A stretch of DNA of 64,000 nt, from assembly GCA_963837735.1 (NCBI GenBank), contig CAWIOM010000001.1, forward strand, positions 1 to 64,000, written 5' to 3'. Numbering within the stretch: position 1 is the stretch's first letter; each line of letters begins with the position of its first letter. Source of the DNA: VRUE01 sp963837735. GTDB lineage: Bacteria > Actinomycetota > Thermoleophilia > Solirubrobacterales > 70-9. The notes beneath the pieces were generated by a model. The model ran no database searches and had not been told where the DNA came from. It was given only the letters and a program-made list of their open reading frames with translations. Shown piece after piece: positions 1 to 8,000 of this stretch. Position numbers and translations under genes: made by a program.

Positions 1-341
1 CGGGCCCGCTCCCGTTTCCTCCACATCGTCATGTCGATGTAGTAGCCGGCCGGGATGTAAAAGATGAGCATCAGCGCCGAGAGGGCGATCGCGGCGCCGG
101 CCGGCCGTTTGAAAGCCACGAGCAGGAGGATCGCGAAGATCACCGCGGCGACGACGCCGCGGATGACCGAGTTGCGCCAGGTCGGCGGGCTGTCGTCGCG
201 CCGGCCGGTCCCGGACCGCTTCGAGCGGGCCTGGGCTTTTGCCTCCTGGCGGCTGCGCGGGCGGGCGCGGCGCTTGCTGTCGATGCGGCCGCCCTGGGTA
301 CCTTTGTGCTTCTTGCGGCGCTTCTTCTTGGTCTGGGCCAC
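1..341 (-). CDS. Small basic membrane protein, 3' end outside window
   Basis: The reading frame is open from a GTG at 341 to the window edge (113 codons); an in-frame TAG lies just upstream of the GTG. The first ~45 residues are rich in Lys/Arg (AQTKKKRRKKHKG at the N-terminus). Two hydrophobic stretches follow at about residues 58-72 and 80-97 (VIFAILLLVAF; ALMLIFYIPAGYY), then MTMWRKRERA. This looks like a small cytoplasmic-tail, two-helix membrane protein of unknown function. The stop codon is outside the window. The next minus-strand gene upstream ends at 384. Confidence 0.6.
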   Translation of the reverse strand, partial: MAQTKKKRRKKHKGTQGGRIDSKRRARPRSRQEAKAQARSKRSGTGRRDDSPPTWRNSVIRGVVAAVIFAILLLVAFKRPAGAAIALSALMLIFYIPAGYYIDMTMWRKRERA

Positions 342-383
342 GGCCCAAATCTAGTCGGTCGACCGTTCCGGGCGCGGCGCCGG

Positions 384-1286
384 TCAGTCGGCCAGGCGCC
401 GCTCGATCGTCTGCGCGGCCGGGTCGAAGCCGCGGATCGGCACGTCGTCCGGGTAGCCGGCGAGCGCCGCCTCGGGCACGAGGCCGACCAGCTCCGCCTC
501 CAGCGGGCGGGCGCCGAGCGGCGCCGCCAGCTCTCGTACCCGCTGGATCACCGCAGCGAGGGGGGTCGAGACGGGGTCGTGGACGTTGGTCGAGACCTGG
601 GCGCGGCCGCTGTCGAGGAGGAGGCCCATCGCCCGCACGCCGGGCAGCCCGCCGCCGGACTCGCGCAGGCCGGCGGCGACCGCGCGGGCGAGCTCGAGAT
701 CGCCGCTGTCGAGCTCGACGTTGAAGGCGGCCAGCGGCGGGCGGGCGGTGACGAGGGTGGCGCCGGCGCTCGGGTGGGGCTCCGCGGGGCCGCGGTCGGG
801 CACCAGCTCGCCGCTCGCCATCCGCAGCCGAAGCCCGGCGATGCCGCCCCTGCGGAAGTGGGCGCGCTCACGGCACTCGGGGGCGGCGGCCAGCTCGCCG
901 TAGAGGAAGACCGGGACGCCGAGGGCAGCGATCCGCTCGGCGGCGGCGAGAGCGGCCCGCTCGGCGGCGGCGCGATCGGCCGGGTCGAGCCAGACGAGCG
1001 GACAGACGTCGAGGGCGCCGACCGCCGGGTGCAGGCCCGCATAGGAGGACATGTCGATCGCCGCGATCGTCGCCTCGGCGCCGACGGCAAGGGCGTCGAG
1101 GAGAGCCTCCGCCCCGGCGTCGGGCGCCGCGACGGGGCCGGCGAGGGTGAGGACGGTGCGGCCGTGGTCGGCGTCAGAGTGGCGGTCGAGGAGCCGGACG
1201 CCGCCGGAGAACGCCTGCTCGAGGTCGGAGATGCGGGCGTCGTCGCGCCCCTCGGAGACGTTGGGGACGGCGAGCAGAGGCGGCAC
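384..1286 (-). CDS. Glutamate formimidoyltransferase (FTCD N-terminal type)
   Basis: 300 aa from a GTG start. The N-terminus PLLAVPNVSEGRD and the block GLHPAVGALDVCPLVW match the two hallmark regions of formiminotransferases. This family transfers the formimino group of N-formimino-glutamate to tetrahydrofolate in histidine degradation. The length fits the stand-alone formiminotransferase domain; no cyclodeaminase domain is fused. Its start lies 2 bp after the stop of the M29-type peptidase gene, so the two are probably co-transcribed. No other hut genes are visible nearby, so the pathway assignment rests on the family alone. Confidence 0.85.
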   Translation of the reverse strand: MPPLLAVPNVSEGRDDARISDLEQAFSGGVRLLDRHSDADHGRTVLTLAGPVAAPDAGAEALLDALAVGAEATIAAIDMSSYAGLHPAVGALDVCPLVWLDPADRAAAERAALAAAERIAALGVPVFLYGELAAAPECRERAHFRRGGIAGLRLRMASGELVPDRGPAEPHPSAGATLVTARPPLAAFNVELDSGDLELARAVAAGLRESGGGLPGVRAMGLLLDSGRAQVSTNVHDPVSTPLAAVIQRVRELAAPLGARPLEAELVGLVPEAALAGYPDDVPIRGFDPAAQTIERRLAD

Positions 1287-1288
1287 GC

Positions 1289-2242
1289 TCAGACGAGCAG
1301 CTCGCCGGCCCGGACGAGCGGCTCGCCGTCGACTTCGACCGTCGGCTCGAGGATTACGCAGTCGAGGTGGACCGGGACCTGGACAGTGCCGCCGATCGCC
1401 GCCGAGGCGCCGAAGGCGACGTGGGCGGTGCCGAGGATCTTCTCGTCCTCGAGGATGTTGCCGGTCAGGATCGCCTCTTCGTTGGTGCCGATCCCGAGCT
1501 CGGCGACGTTGGTGCCGTCAGCGCCGTGCGCGGTCAGCAGGGCGAGCAACTCCTCGCCCTCGGTCCCGACCGCGTCGGTCAGGTGGCCCCCGCGGACGGT
1601 GAGCGGGACCGGAGCTGCGACGCGGCCGACGCCGGCGATCGAGCCGTCGACGACCAGCGAGCCCTCCCCCGTCCCCTCCAGCGGCGCGATGAAGCCCTCG
1701 CCGCAGGGCAGGTTGCCGAAGGCGCCGCGGGCGCTGAGGTCGCCGGCGTCGACGATCGAGCTGCGCGTCTCCAGGCCGAGGCGCAGGTCGCTGCCGTTGG
1801 CGCAGGTGATGCGGGCCTCGGCGCCGCCGTCGAGCAGCGCGCAGATCGCCTCGCCGCGGCGGCGAAGCTCGTCCATGTCGGCGCCCATCACCCGGGCCAG
1901 CATCTCCTCGGTGACGCCGGGCATGGTGCCGATCCTGGCCCCGGCCTCGCTGGCGGCCTTGCGAGCCGCGGTGTGCGAGAGCGACTGCACGGTGGGCGCG
2001 ATCACGACGTCGGCGGCGAGCATCGCCGCGGCGACCGCCCGCGGCGGCTCGGCCGCATGCGACTCGCGCTCGCCCATGATCGCCAGCGTGGCCTCCGCGC
2101 CCACGTCCTCGGCGACCGTGCGCAATGCCCCTCCGAGGCCTTCGGTGGCCGGGTTGCAGACGATCAGCACCTCGTCTTCGGCGCCCACCGCCAGGCAGTC
2201 GCGGACCACCGCCCCGACCGCCCTGTCCAGATCTCCAGCCAC
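1289..2242 (-). CDS. M29-family aminopeptidase-like metalloprotein
   Basis: 317 aa from a GTG start. The C-terminal half has the family blocks ELGIGTNEEAILTGNILEDE and GTAHVAFG, with acidic and His residues positioned as metal ligands, and a hydrophobic end DCVILEPTVEVDG. These are shared by M29 thermophilic aminopeptidases and the related 2,5-dihydroxypyridine dioxygenase group, so exact chemistry cannot be fixed. Cytoplasmic; no signal peptide. It sits directly upstream of the formimidoyltransferase (2 bp gap), so amino-acid catabolism is a reasonable inference. Confidence 0.75.
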   Translation of the reverse strand: MAGDLDRAVGAVVRDCLAVGAEDEVLIVCNPATEGLGGALRTVAEDVGAEATLAIMGERESHAAEPPRAVAAAMLAADVVIAPTVQSLSHTAARKAASEAGARIGTMPGVTEEMLARVMGADMDELRRRGEAICALLDGGAEARITCANGSDLRLGLETRSSIVDAGDLSARGAFGNLPCGEGFIAPLEGTGEGSLVVDGSIAGVGRVAAPVPLTVRGGHLTDAVGTEGEELLALLTAHGADGTNVAELGIGTNEEAILTGNILEDEKILGTAHVAFGASAAIGGTVQVPVHLDCVILEPTVEVDGEPLVRAGELLV

Positions 2243-2305
2243 GGCCCGAAGGGTATTCGCTCACCCGGTCCCGGTCCCGACCCCGCCGCTACCATTCCCG
2301 TCCCC

Positions 2306-2379
2306 GCCGGAGTAGCTCAGCTGGTTAGAGCAGCGGAATCATAATCCGCGTGTCGGGGGTTCGAGTCCCTCCTCCGGCA
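2306..2379 (+). tRNA. tRNA-Met (anticodon CAT)
   Basis: A 74-nt cloverleaf. The acceptor GCCGGAG pairs with CTCCGGC, the discriminator is A, and CCA is not encoded. The anticodon stem GCGGA/TCCGC encloses loop ATCATAA, giving CAT. The T-arm is GGGGG-TTCGAGT-CCCTC with one G-T pair. The 3' half (2344-2379) is the crossover site of an integrated element; a partial copy lies at 4949-4985. Elongator and initiator identity cannot be fully separated by eye; the closed first acceptor pair G-C favours elongator Met, or Ile2 if C34 is lysidine-modified. Confidence 0.9.
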
Positions 2380-2735
2380 TCGTTTTCTCCCTGCAAATCG
2401 TCAGTTTCCGGATCTTCTGCTTCCTCCTCAGACCCCGGCTGTGCACCCGGCGTGCACCCAACGTGATCGTCGATGTGGGTCTTGAGCAGTTTCGAGAGCT
2501 TGTCTGCCGCGTCGTGCTGGGGGACGTGGTGCACGTAAATCATCGTCGTCTGGATGTCGGCGTGGCCCATGAATGCCTTCACGTCGGTGAGTGGAAATGC
2601 CTGAACGGCGAGCGTGCCGAAGGTGTGACGCAGGTCGTGGAAACGGATGTGGCCGAGGCCGGCGCGCTTCAGCGCCGCGTAGAAGCGCCGGCGCATCGCG
2701 GACTCCTCAATGGTGTCGGTGGCCCGGCCGGGTGG
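2325..2735 (-). pseudogene. Truncated tyrosine recombinase (integrase), C-terminal remnant
   Basis: About the last 130 residues of a phage-type integrase survive. The His-x-x-Arg box is FHDLRHTFGTLA, followed by FMGHADIQTTMIYVHH, which contains the catalytic Tyr. The SAM-like N-terminal domain and the first catalytic Arg box are missing; upstream sequence in this frame is shadow of the XRE gene. The C-terminal tail (GCTPGAQPG, then GGGTRTPDTRIMIPLL) runs through the att site into the tRNA, as is common for integrases lying beside their attachment site. It cannot encode an active recombinase. Confidence 0.8.
2344..2380. repeat. Attachment site, tRNA side (37-bp direct repeat, copy 1)
   Basis: These 37 bases, from the 3' side of the anticodon stem to one base past the discriminator, are identical to 4949-4985. 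Just upstream both copies have ATCATA with one base of difference in spacing. A repeat that restores the 3' half of a tRNA gene and lies beside a tyrosine-recombinase remnant is the standard signature of tRNA-targeted integration. The segment between the copies is about 2.6 kb. Confidence 0.85.
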
Positions 2736-2841
2736 CAACGACGATCTGGGCGAGGTAGGTGTCGGTGATGTAGTCGCGCTCGCCGAGGAAGAAGCCGATC
2801 GCCTCGCAGGCTTCGAGCTGAGCCCGCAGATGGGGATCCAT
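2707..2841 (-). CDS. Small ORF downstream of higA, unknown
   Basis: 44 codons from ATG at 2841 to TGA. The product starts MDPHLRAQLEACEAIGFF and ends RPGHRHH. It begins 21 bp after the antitoxin stop and overlaps the region where the integrase remnant begins, in another frame. I do not recognise it. It could be a real short gene of the toxin-antitoxin transcript, or the scar of the sequence that replaced the integrase N-terminus. Confidence 0.3.
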   Translation of the reverse strand: MDPHLRAQLEACEAIGFFLGERDYITDTYLAQIVVATRPGHRHH

Positions 2842-2862
2842 GGCGGGAAGGCTCGGCTGCGG

Positions 2863-3198
2863 TTAGGAGGCCGCGGGCCGAGCGAGGGGGGAGCCGGCCT
2901 GAGTGGGACCCTCGGGAACGAGGCTGTACTCGACCCGGTAGCCGAGCGCGTGGGCGTAGCGGTCGAGGGTCGAGAGGCGAGCATCGGTGGCGGAGGTCTC
3001 AAGGCGGGCGATGCTCGACTGCGAGCTGCGCATCGCCGCCGCGACCGCGGTCTGGGAATGCTCGGCCTGGCGGCGGCGATCGGCCAGCGCCGCGAGGAGC
3101 TGGCGACGACGCTCGGCCGCTTCAACCAGCGCGGGGAACTCGGGATTGCGAGCGGTGCGCTCGTCGACTACTTCATCGAGGAAGTCTCGTTCTGCCAT
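2863..3198 (-). CDS. XRE-family antitoxin (HigA-like)
   Basis: 111 aa. The helix-turn-helix lies at about residues 40-90 (HSQTAVAAAMRSSQSSIARL, then LDRYAHALGYRV), typical of XRE/HigA antitoxins that neutralise the toxin and repress the operon. Two ATGs are possible (3204 and 3198). AAAGGAG sits directly against the first but 6 nt before the second, so I chose 3198. It follows the HigB-like toxin gene on the same strand, the toxin-first order of higBA. A repeat-rich, AT-rich spacer lies between the two genes. Confidence 0.8.
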   Translation of the reverse strand: MAERDFLDEVVDERTARNPEFPALVEAAERRRQLLAALADRRRQAEHSQTAVAAAMRSSQSSIARLETSATDARLSTLDRYAHALGYRVEYSLVPEGPTQAGSPLARPAAS

Positions 3199-3222
3199 TT
3201 GCATCTCCTTTCGCTATGTCGA

Positions 3223-3267
3223 AAGTAGCATCTCAAGTTCGATATCTCAAATACAAGATAGCTACTT
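3223..3267 (-). promoter_or_regulatory. Repeat-rich operator/promoter candidate between toxin and antitoxin
   Basis: This is a locally AT-rich patch in a GC-rich window. It carries an inverted repeat AAGTAGC (3223-3229) / GCTACTT (3261-3267). On the minus strand it has two direct copies of TTGAGAT about 14 bp apart. XRE antitoxins usually bind such repeats, so this may be a self-regulated internal promoter giving extra antitoxin. It touches the toxin stop codon (3262). Binding is inferred only. Confidence 0.4.
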
Positions 3268-3681
3268 ACCGCGTCGCTGCCAGTCGAGCAGGCGCCTCTT
3301 GGCAAGGCGAATGGTCTGGAGCGGAGTCTTCTGGGTCTTCTTCTTCACTGCCTCGAGCGAGAGGAAGACCTGCTTGTGTCTGCCCTGGGGCGCGAAGAGG
3401 ACACGGTAGATGACGCCTTTGCCATCGGCGCGGACCTCGTAGATCTCTCCGTCCAAATGGCGGGCGGCCTGCATGCCCTGCTGGCGCACTTCCTTCATCG
3501 CGGCGACTACCGACGCCAGATCCTCGTCATCGAGGCCGTCGAGGAATTCCTTGATCGGCCGGCGCCCCGAAGCAGTCTGGTAGTCGCGCCAGCGGTGGCT
3601 GACCTGGCGCGGGGCACGAGCCGCCGCAGGTTTGGCAGAGCCCCTCCCCCGCCCGCCCGCTTTGCCTGCCCGGCCGCTCAC
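3262..3681 (-). CDS. HigB/RelE-type toxin (phage Gp49-like)
   Basis: 139 aa from GTG 3681; the frame is open further upstream but the sequence there is low-complexity. The core (YQTASGRRPIKEFLDGL, then EIYEVRADGKGVIYRVLF, FLSLEAVKKKTQKTP, and a basic C-terminal helix) follows the Gp49/HigB fold of ribosome-dependent mRNA interferases. The extra ~30 N-terminal residues (Gly/Arg/Ala-rich) suggest the true start may be further in, but no ATG/GTG/TTG is evident there. It is paired with the XRE antitoxin downstream. The pair is carried inside the tRNA-integrated segment and may stabilise it. Confidence 0.8.
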   Translation of the reverse strand: MSGRAGKAGGRGRGSAKPAAARAPRQVSHRWRDYQTASGRRPIKEFLDGLDDEDLASVVAAMKEVRQQGMQAARHLDGEIYEVRADGKGVIYRVLFAPQGRHKQVFLSLEAVKKKTQKTPLQTIRLAKRRLLDWQRRGK

Positions 3682-3855
3682 GAGCCGACTGTATCCGCCA
3701 GCCCGGTGGGCGAAAGCGAGGCGGCGGAAGGCGTCCACGAGTGCGAGGACCTCGTACGCAGGGTCCGAGCTCTGCCGACAACGAACTCTCCTGGATGACC
3801 TCATTACCAGCCGGTCGATCCTGCACCCGGGCGAACGACTGGTAGCGTCCCCCAC

Positions 3856-4632
3856 CTGCCGATCGCACGTCCGACAGCCCTCGCCGTAACACTCACTGCG
3901 CTAGCTCTCTTGGCTCCGGGGGTCGCCCAGGCCTCGATCTTCGGCCCGGTTCCCACCAACCCGGGCCCCGAAAGCTCCATTCAGGCGATCCCCTGGCCGG
4001 ACGGCTCGCTGATCTTCACAACCGCCGGACCCCCCGGGCAGCAGCTGACCGCACCGGAATCCGGAACGATCACCAGTTGGCAGCTCTACACCAGCGAAGT
4101 GAGCGCCGAATCCTCCGTCCAGCTCCGCGTCCTGTCCCACATCACGGGCCAGGAATACAAAGTCGTCGGTTCGGGGCCAGTGCAGCCGATCGATGCAGTT
4201 TCAGCAGCCGTCGCGAAAAAAAACGCCCTCCACACCTTCCAGGTCAGCGTCCCGATCGCCGCCGGGCAGATGGTCGGGGTCACTCTCTTCAAAAAAAACT
4301 CACCCGGGGCGGAGGCCTCGCTTCCCGCGGTCGCAGGAATGGGCTGGGGATACGCCTGCCTTACCTGCGCGTCGGGTAATCCCATCGCCGATGGCGAAAG
4401 CGCCTCAGCGCCGACGATCCCCGACCAATGGGTCGCCCTCACCGCTGAAATCGGTGGAGCCGGAGGCCAGGGCGGCTGCGTCGGCAGTCTCTGCGCCGGG
4501 CCTCCCCCGACCGGGGGTCCAGGGCCGAGCGCCCCCGCCCCCGCCAAGAAGAAGTGCAAGAAGGGCAAGCGGCTCAAGCACCGCAAGTGCGTCAAGAAGC
4601 ACAAGAAGAAGCACCGGCACAAGTCGCGCTAG
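3856..4632 (+). CDS. Secreted protein with Lys/Cys-rich C-terminal tail
   Basis: A classic signal peptide is encoded from CTG 3856: PIARPTALAVTLTALALLAP, then GVAQA before SIFGP. The only ordinary start in frame is TTG 3910, which would delete most of the signal, so CTG (or a mis-sequenced start) is more plausible; an in-frame TGA lies at 3796. The body is beta-rich (GTITSWQLYTSE, LRVLSHITGQEYKVV, PDQWVALTAEIGG) and may be a jelly-roll domain. The tail CKKGKRLKHRKCVKKHKKKH resembles cell-surface Lys tails in this group. Function unknown. It is encoded within the integrated segment. Confidence 0.6.
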   Translation: MPIARPTALAVTLTALALLAPGVAQASIFGPVPTNPGPESSIQAIPWPDGSLIFTTAGPPGQQLTAPESGTITSWQLYTSEVSAESSVQLRVLSHITGQEYKVVGSGPVQPIDAVSAAVAKKNALHTFQVSVPIAAGQMVGVTLFKKNSPGAEASLPAVAGMGWGYACLTCASGNPIADGESASAPTIPDQWVALTAEIGGAGGQGGCVGSLCAGPPPTGGPGPSAPAPAKKKCKKGKRLKHRKCVKKHKKKHRHKSR

Positions 4633-4744
4633 CTGATCCACTCAGCCAGCTGCCCGGTTACCGCATCGGGCGCACCTTTGACCCGTCGGCTTCGTCACCC
4701 CCCCTTGACCCTTAAGAAGGCGCTTCTTAGTCGGCGCGCTGTTT

Positions 4745-4800
4745 GGACGTGGACGACCGGAGTCGAACCGGCGGGCCCTGGGACCACCACTGCAAGACCT
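4745..4800 (-). other. tRNA 3'-half-like fragment (possible old attachment site)
   Basis: On the minus strand the stretch has a good T-arm (GCCGG-TTCGACT-CCGGT) followed by a 7-nt acceptor-like end CGTCCAC. No matching 5' acceptor GTGGACG is found at tRNA distance, so this is not a whole tRNA gene. A lone 3' half is what a tRNA-integrating element leaves behind. It sits next to a second integrase-tail-like sequence (4800-4868), suggesting that two elements with different tRNA targets were joined here. Confidence 0.4.
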
Positions 4801-4868
4801 ATTTTCCGGGCTTCCGTCGCCGCTTCCGCTTCCGGCGCCGTGCACCCAACCGTGCACCCAACTCGCGA
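4800..4868 (-). pseudogene. Possible C-terminal scrap of a second integrase
   Basis: One minus-strand frame reads RVGCTVGCTAPEAEAATEAR and then enters the tRNA-like fragment. This resembles the tail of the integrase remnant at 2.3 kb, which reads VGCTPGAQPG before its tRNA. The repeated GGGTGCACG unit is shared by both places at the DNA level. The frame is closed shortly upstream by TGA, so only a scrap remains. The call rests on tail similarity and position only. Confidence 0.25.
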
Positions 4869-4948
4869 CTTTCGGGGGAACTCAGGTCACCTTCGCGTGC
4901 CTGAGATGCGCTGTCGGACGCCTCAGAACCCTGCGTGTCGCCCATCAT

Positions 4949-4985
4949 ATCCGCGTGTCGGGGGTTCGAGTCCCTCCTCCGGCAT
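4949..4985. repeat. Attachment site, distal copy (37-bp direct repeat, copy 2)
   Basis: Identical to 2344-2380 at all 37 positions; it lacks the acceptor 5' half, D-arm and a proper anticodon, so it is not a second tRNA. It marks the outer end of the integrated segment. The large cyclase/ATPase gene ends 30 bp further on (5016), which is presumably the original neighbour of the tRNA. Confidence 0.85.
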
Positions 4986-5015
4986 GGCTTCAGGCGCATT
5001 GGATCGAGCGTCCGC

Positions 5016-8000
5016 TCAGCCCGCCGCCGCCGGCAGCTCGTCCTCGAGCCGGGCGGCGTGGGCGGTGGCGCCGATCTCCACGAAGAGGCGTTGGGCCTCG
5101 CGCAGCTCGCGCTCGCGACCCTCCTCGTCGCCGTTGGCGCGGGCGAGCTCGGCGAGCTCGACTCGGGCCATCGGCACCATGGTCTTGAAGCGGATCCTCT
5201 CGGCCAGCTCCAAGGCCCGCGCGAGCAGCGCCTCGACCTCCTCGGGCTCAGCCTGCCGAGGCGCGGCGAGCAGCACACGGGAGAGGCCCAGCAGCGCCGC
5301 CGGCTCGGCGGCGTCGGGGCCGATTCCCGTGACCAGGTCGAGTGCCTCTCGGGCCAGCTCCACAGCCCTCTCCGCATCGCCCTTCCCCAGATGGGCTTCG
5401 GCGAGCCAGGTGAGGCGCCAGCCGTTCCCCTCGACGGCGGTGCTGCGCTCCTTCGACATCGACATGCCCCGCTCCAGCGCCTCGATCGCCGCATCCCAGT
5501 GCCCCTGGAGCAGCTCGGCGGCGCCATAGAGGGTCCACGCCCAGGTCCGGGAGAACGCGTCCCCGATCCGCTCGGCCACATCCAGGGCCTCTTTGGCATG
5601 GGCAAAGGCGACGTCGGTCTCGCCGCTGAAGTAAGCGTTCCAGAAGAGCCACATGTGCCCCCACCCGATCGTCTCGACGTCGCCCATGTCGCGGCAGTGC
5701 TTCATCCCCTGCTCGATCAGTGCCCGACCCCCCTCCAACTCCCCCGGGTAGGCGATGATGCCGCCCTTGAAGATCAGGGTGTACCCGAGAGGACAGGCCG
5801 TCGTCGTTCCCGCGGCAACCGTGGGGTCGCCGTCGGCCAGCTCGATGGCGCGATCCAGGACCCGGACCGCGCTCTCGATTTCGCCGAGCATGAACCGCGC
5901 GTAGCAGACGCCGGTGACCATCAGGTACAGAGCCGGGTCCCCCGACTCCTCGGCGAGCGCGATCGACTGCCCCCCGAGCTCATCCATCGCCTTGAAGTTG
6001 CCTTCGCTGAGACCACGGATGCCCCCGTAGACGGTTGTGAGAATCGCCCGCGCAAAGAGGTCCCCGGCCTTCGACGCCATCTTCTCGGCTTCGGCGAAGA
6101 CTTCCGCGGCCTCCTCGTGCTCGATGCCGATCCGCCACCCGTACTGGAGGATGAAGATCCGCGCCGTGAGGCCGAGCCCGGCGGACTCCTCGGACTCGGG
6201 CAGGGCGTCGGCGAGCTCGCGCACCTTGCGCCAGTGCCGAAGCGAATCGGCCGGGTCCCGGGTGCCGCTCCAACTCGCCGTGCGGGCGTTCCAGCGGGCC
6301 GCCTCCAGCGCCTCCCCGGCGGCCTCCCAGTGCTGGGCGAGGAGGGCGGCGCGCTCGTCGAGCTGTTCCGGGTGCTGCGCTTCGATCGCCCGCGCGACGG
6401 CGGCGTGGTCCGCGGCGCGGCGCTCGCCCAACTGGGAGCCGTAGGCGACCTCCTGGGTGAGCGGGTGCTTGAACGCGAAGACCGGCTCCGGATAGAGCTC
6501 CTGCTCGTAGAGGAAGCCGGCCGCGATCAGGTCGCGGAGGGCGGTCTCGAGCTCACCCGGCCCCAACTCGACGACGCTGGCCAACACGGGCTGCGGGAAC
6601 TCCTTGCCGATCGCCGAGGCGGCCTGGAGCACCCGCTTCGCGACCGGCTCGAGGCGGTCGATGCGGGCGGAGAGGATCACCTGCACGCTCGCCGGGACGA
6701 CGGCCCCCTCGACGGGACGCACCAACCTGAAGGAGCCTCGCTCGCCCTCGAGGTTGCCCCCCTCGACCAGCGAGCGCATCACCTCTTCGACGAAGAACGG
6801 ATTGCCGCCGGTCCGCTCGCTGAGGATCGCCGGCAGGTCGGCGAGCGAGGGGTCCGAGCCGAGCTGGTCGCGGATCATCTCGGCGATCGCCTCCGGCCCC
6901 AGGGGGACGAGGGCGACCTGGCCGTAGTAGGGCTTCGATGTCCAGCTCGCCCGGTACTCGGGGCGGAAGTTGACGATCGTCAGGCTCCGGGTTCCCTGCA
7001 CGGCGTCGACGTGATTGGCCAGGAACACCTCGCTCGCCGGGTCGAGCCAGTGCAGGTCCTCGAACACGTTGATGCCGGGTTCGTCGGCGCTCTGGGCCCT
7101 GATCAGGCGCTTGACGACGCCGAGCAGGTGGCGGTGGCGCGCCTCGGCGTCCATGTTCGGCGCCGGGCGCTCGGGGTCCGACACCGCGAGGAAGTCGAAT
7201 ATCAGCGGCAGCTCCTCGATCAGGGTCTCGTCGAGGAGGAGGAGCTTGCCCGCGATCCGCTCCCGCGCCTTCTGCGCCGAGTCCTGGTCGGTGATGTCGA
7301 AGTAGCTGCGCATCAGGTGCATCACCGGCATCAGCGGGACCGACCGGGTGTGGGCCTGGCCGGTGGTGTGGTAGACGGGCACGCCCCGCGTGCGCCAGCG
7401 CTGGATGAACTCGTGGCAGAGGCGGCTCTTGCCGACGCCGGCCTCGCCGACGACCCCGATGATCTGCGCTTCCCCACCTTTTGCCTGCTCGAAGGCGCTT
7501 TCGAGCACCGCCATCTCGTCGTCGCGGCCGACGAAGCGCGAGAAGCCGCGCGCGGCGGAGATGTCGAGGCGGCCGCGCGCCGCCCCGATGCCCGTCAGCT
7601 CATATACCTGGAGCGGGCGGCTCGAGCCCTTGACCTCGAACTCGCCCAGGCCCGAGAGCGCGAGATAGCCCTCGACGAGCGATGCGGTGTGCTCCGTCAG
7701 ATAGGCCTTGCCCGGCTCCGCGAGCTGCTCCATGCGCTGCGCCAGGCCGACGGTGTGGCCGACCGCGGTGTACTCCATGTCGAGGTTCTCGCCGATCCCG
7801 CCGACCACCACCTCGCCGGAGTTGAGGCCCATGCGGACGAGGAAGTTGAGGCTCTTGGTCCGGCGCAGCTCGGCGGAGAACTCGGCCAGCTCGTCGATCA
7901 GGCGGAGGGCCGCGAAGCAGGCCCGCTGGGCGTGGTCCTCGTGGGCGATCGGCGCGCCGAACAGGGCCATGATGCCGTCGCCCGTGAACTTGTCGACGGT

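Noticed and set aside
306..2315. A 669-codon plus-strand frame
   Set aside because: Antisense shadow of the formimidoyltransferase and M29-type genes; composition is Arg/Ala/Gly/Ser with no recognisable domain.
4949..4985. A second tRNA-Met gene
   Set aside because: Only the 3' half is present; no acceptor 5' strand or D-arm, so it is the distal attachment repeat.
2380..4985. A prophage or functional integrative element
   Set aside because: No structural, replication or transfer genes, and the integrase lacks its N-terminal domain and first catalytic Arg.
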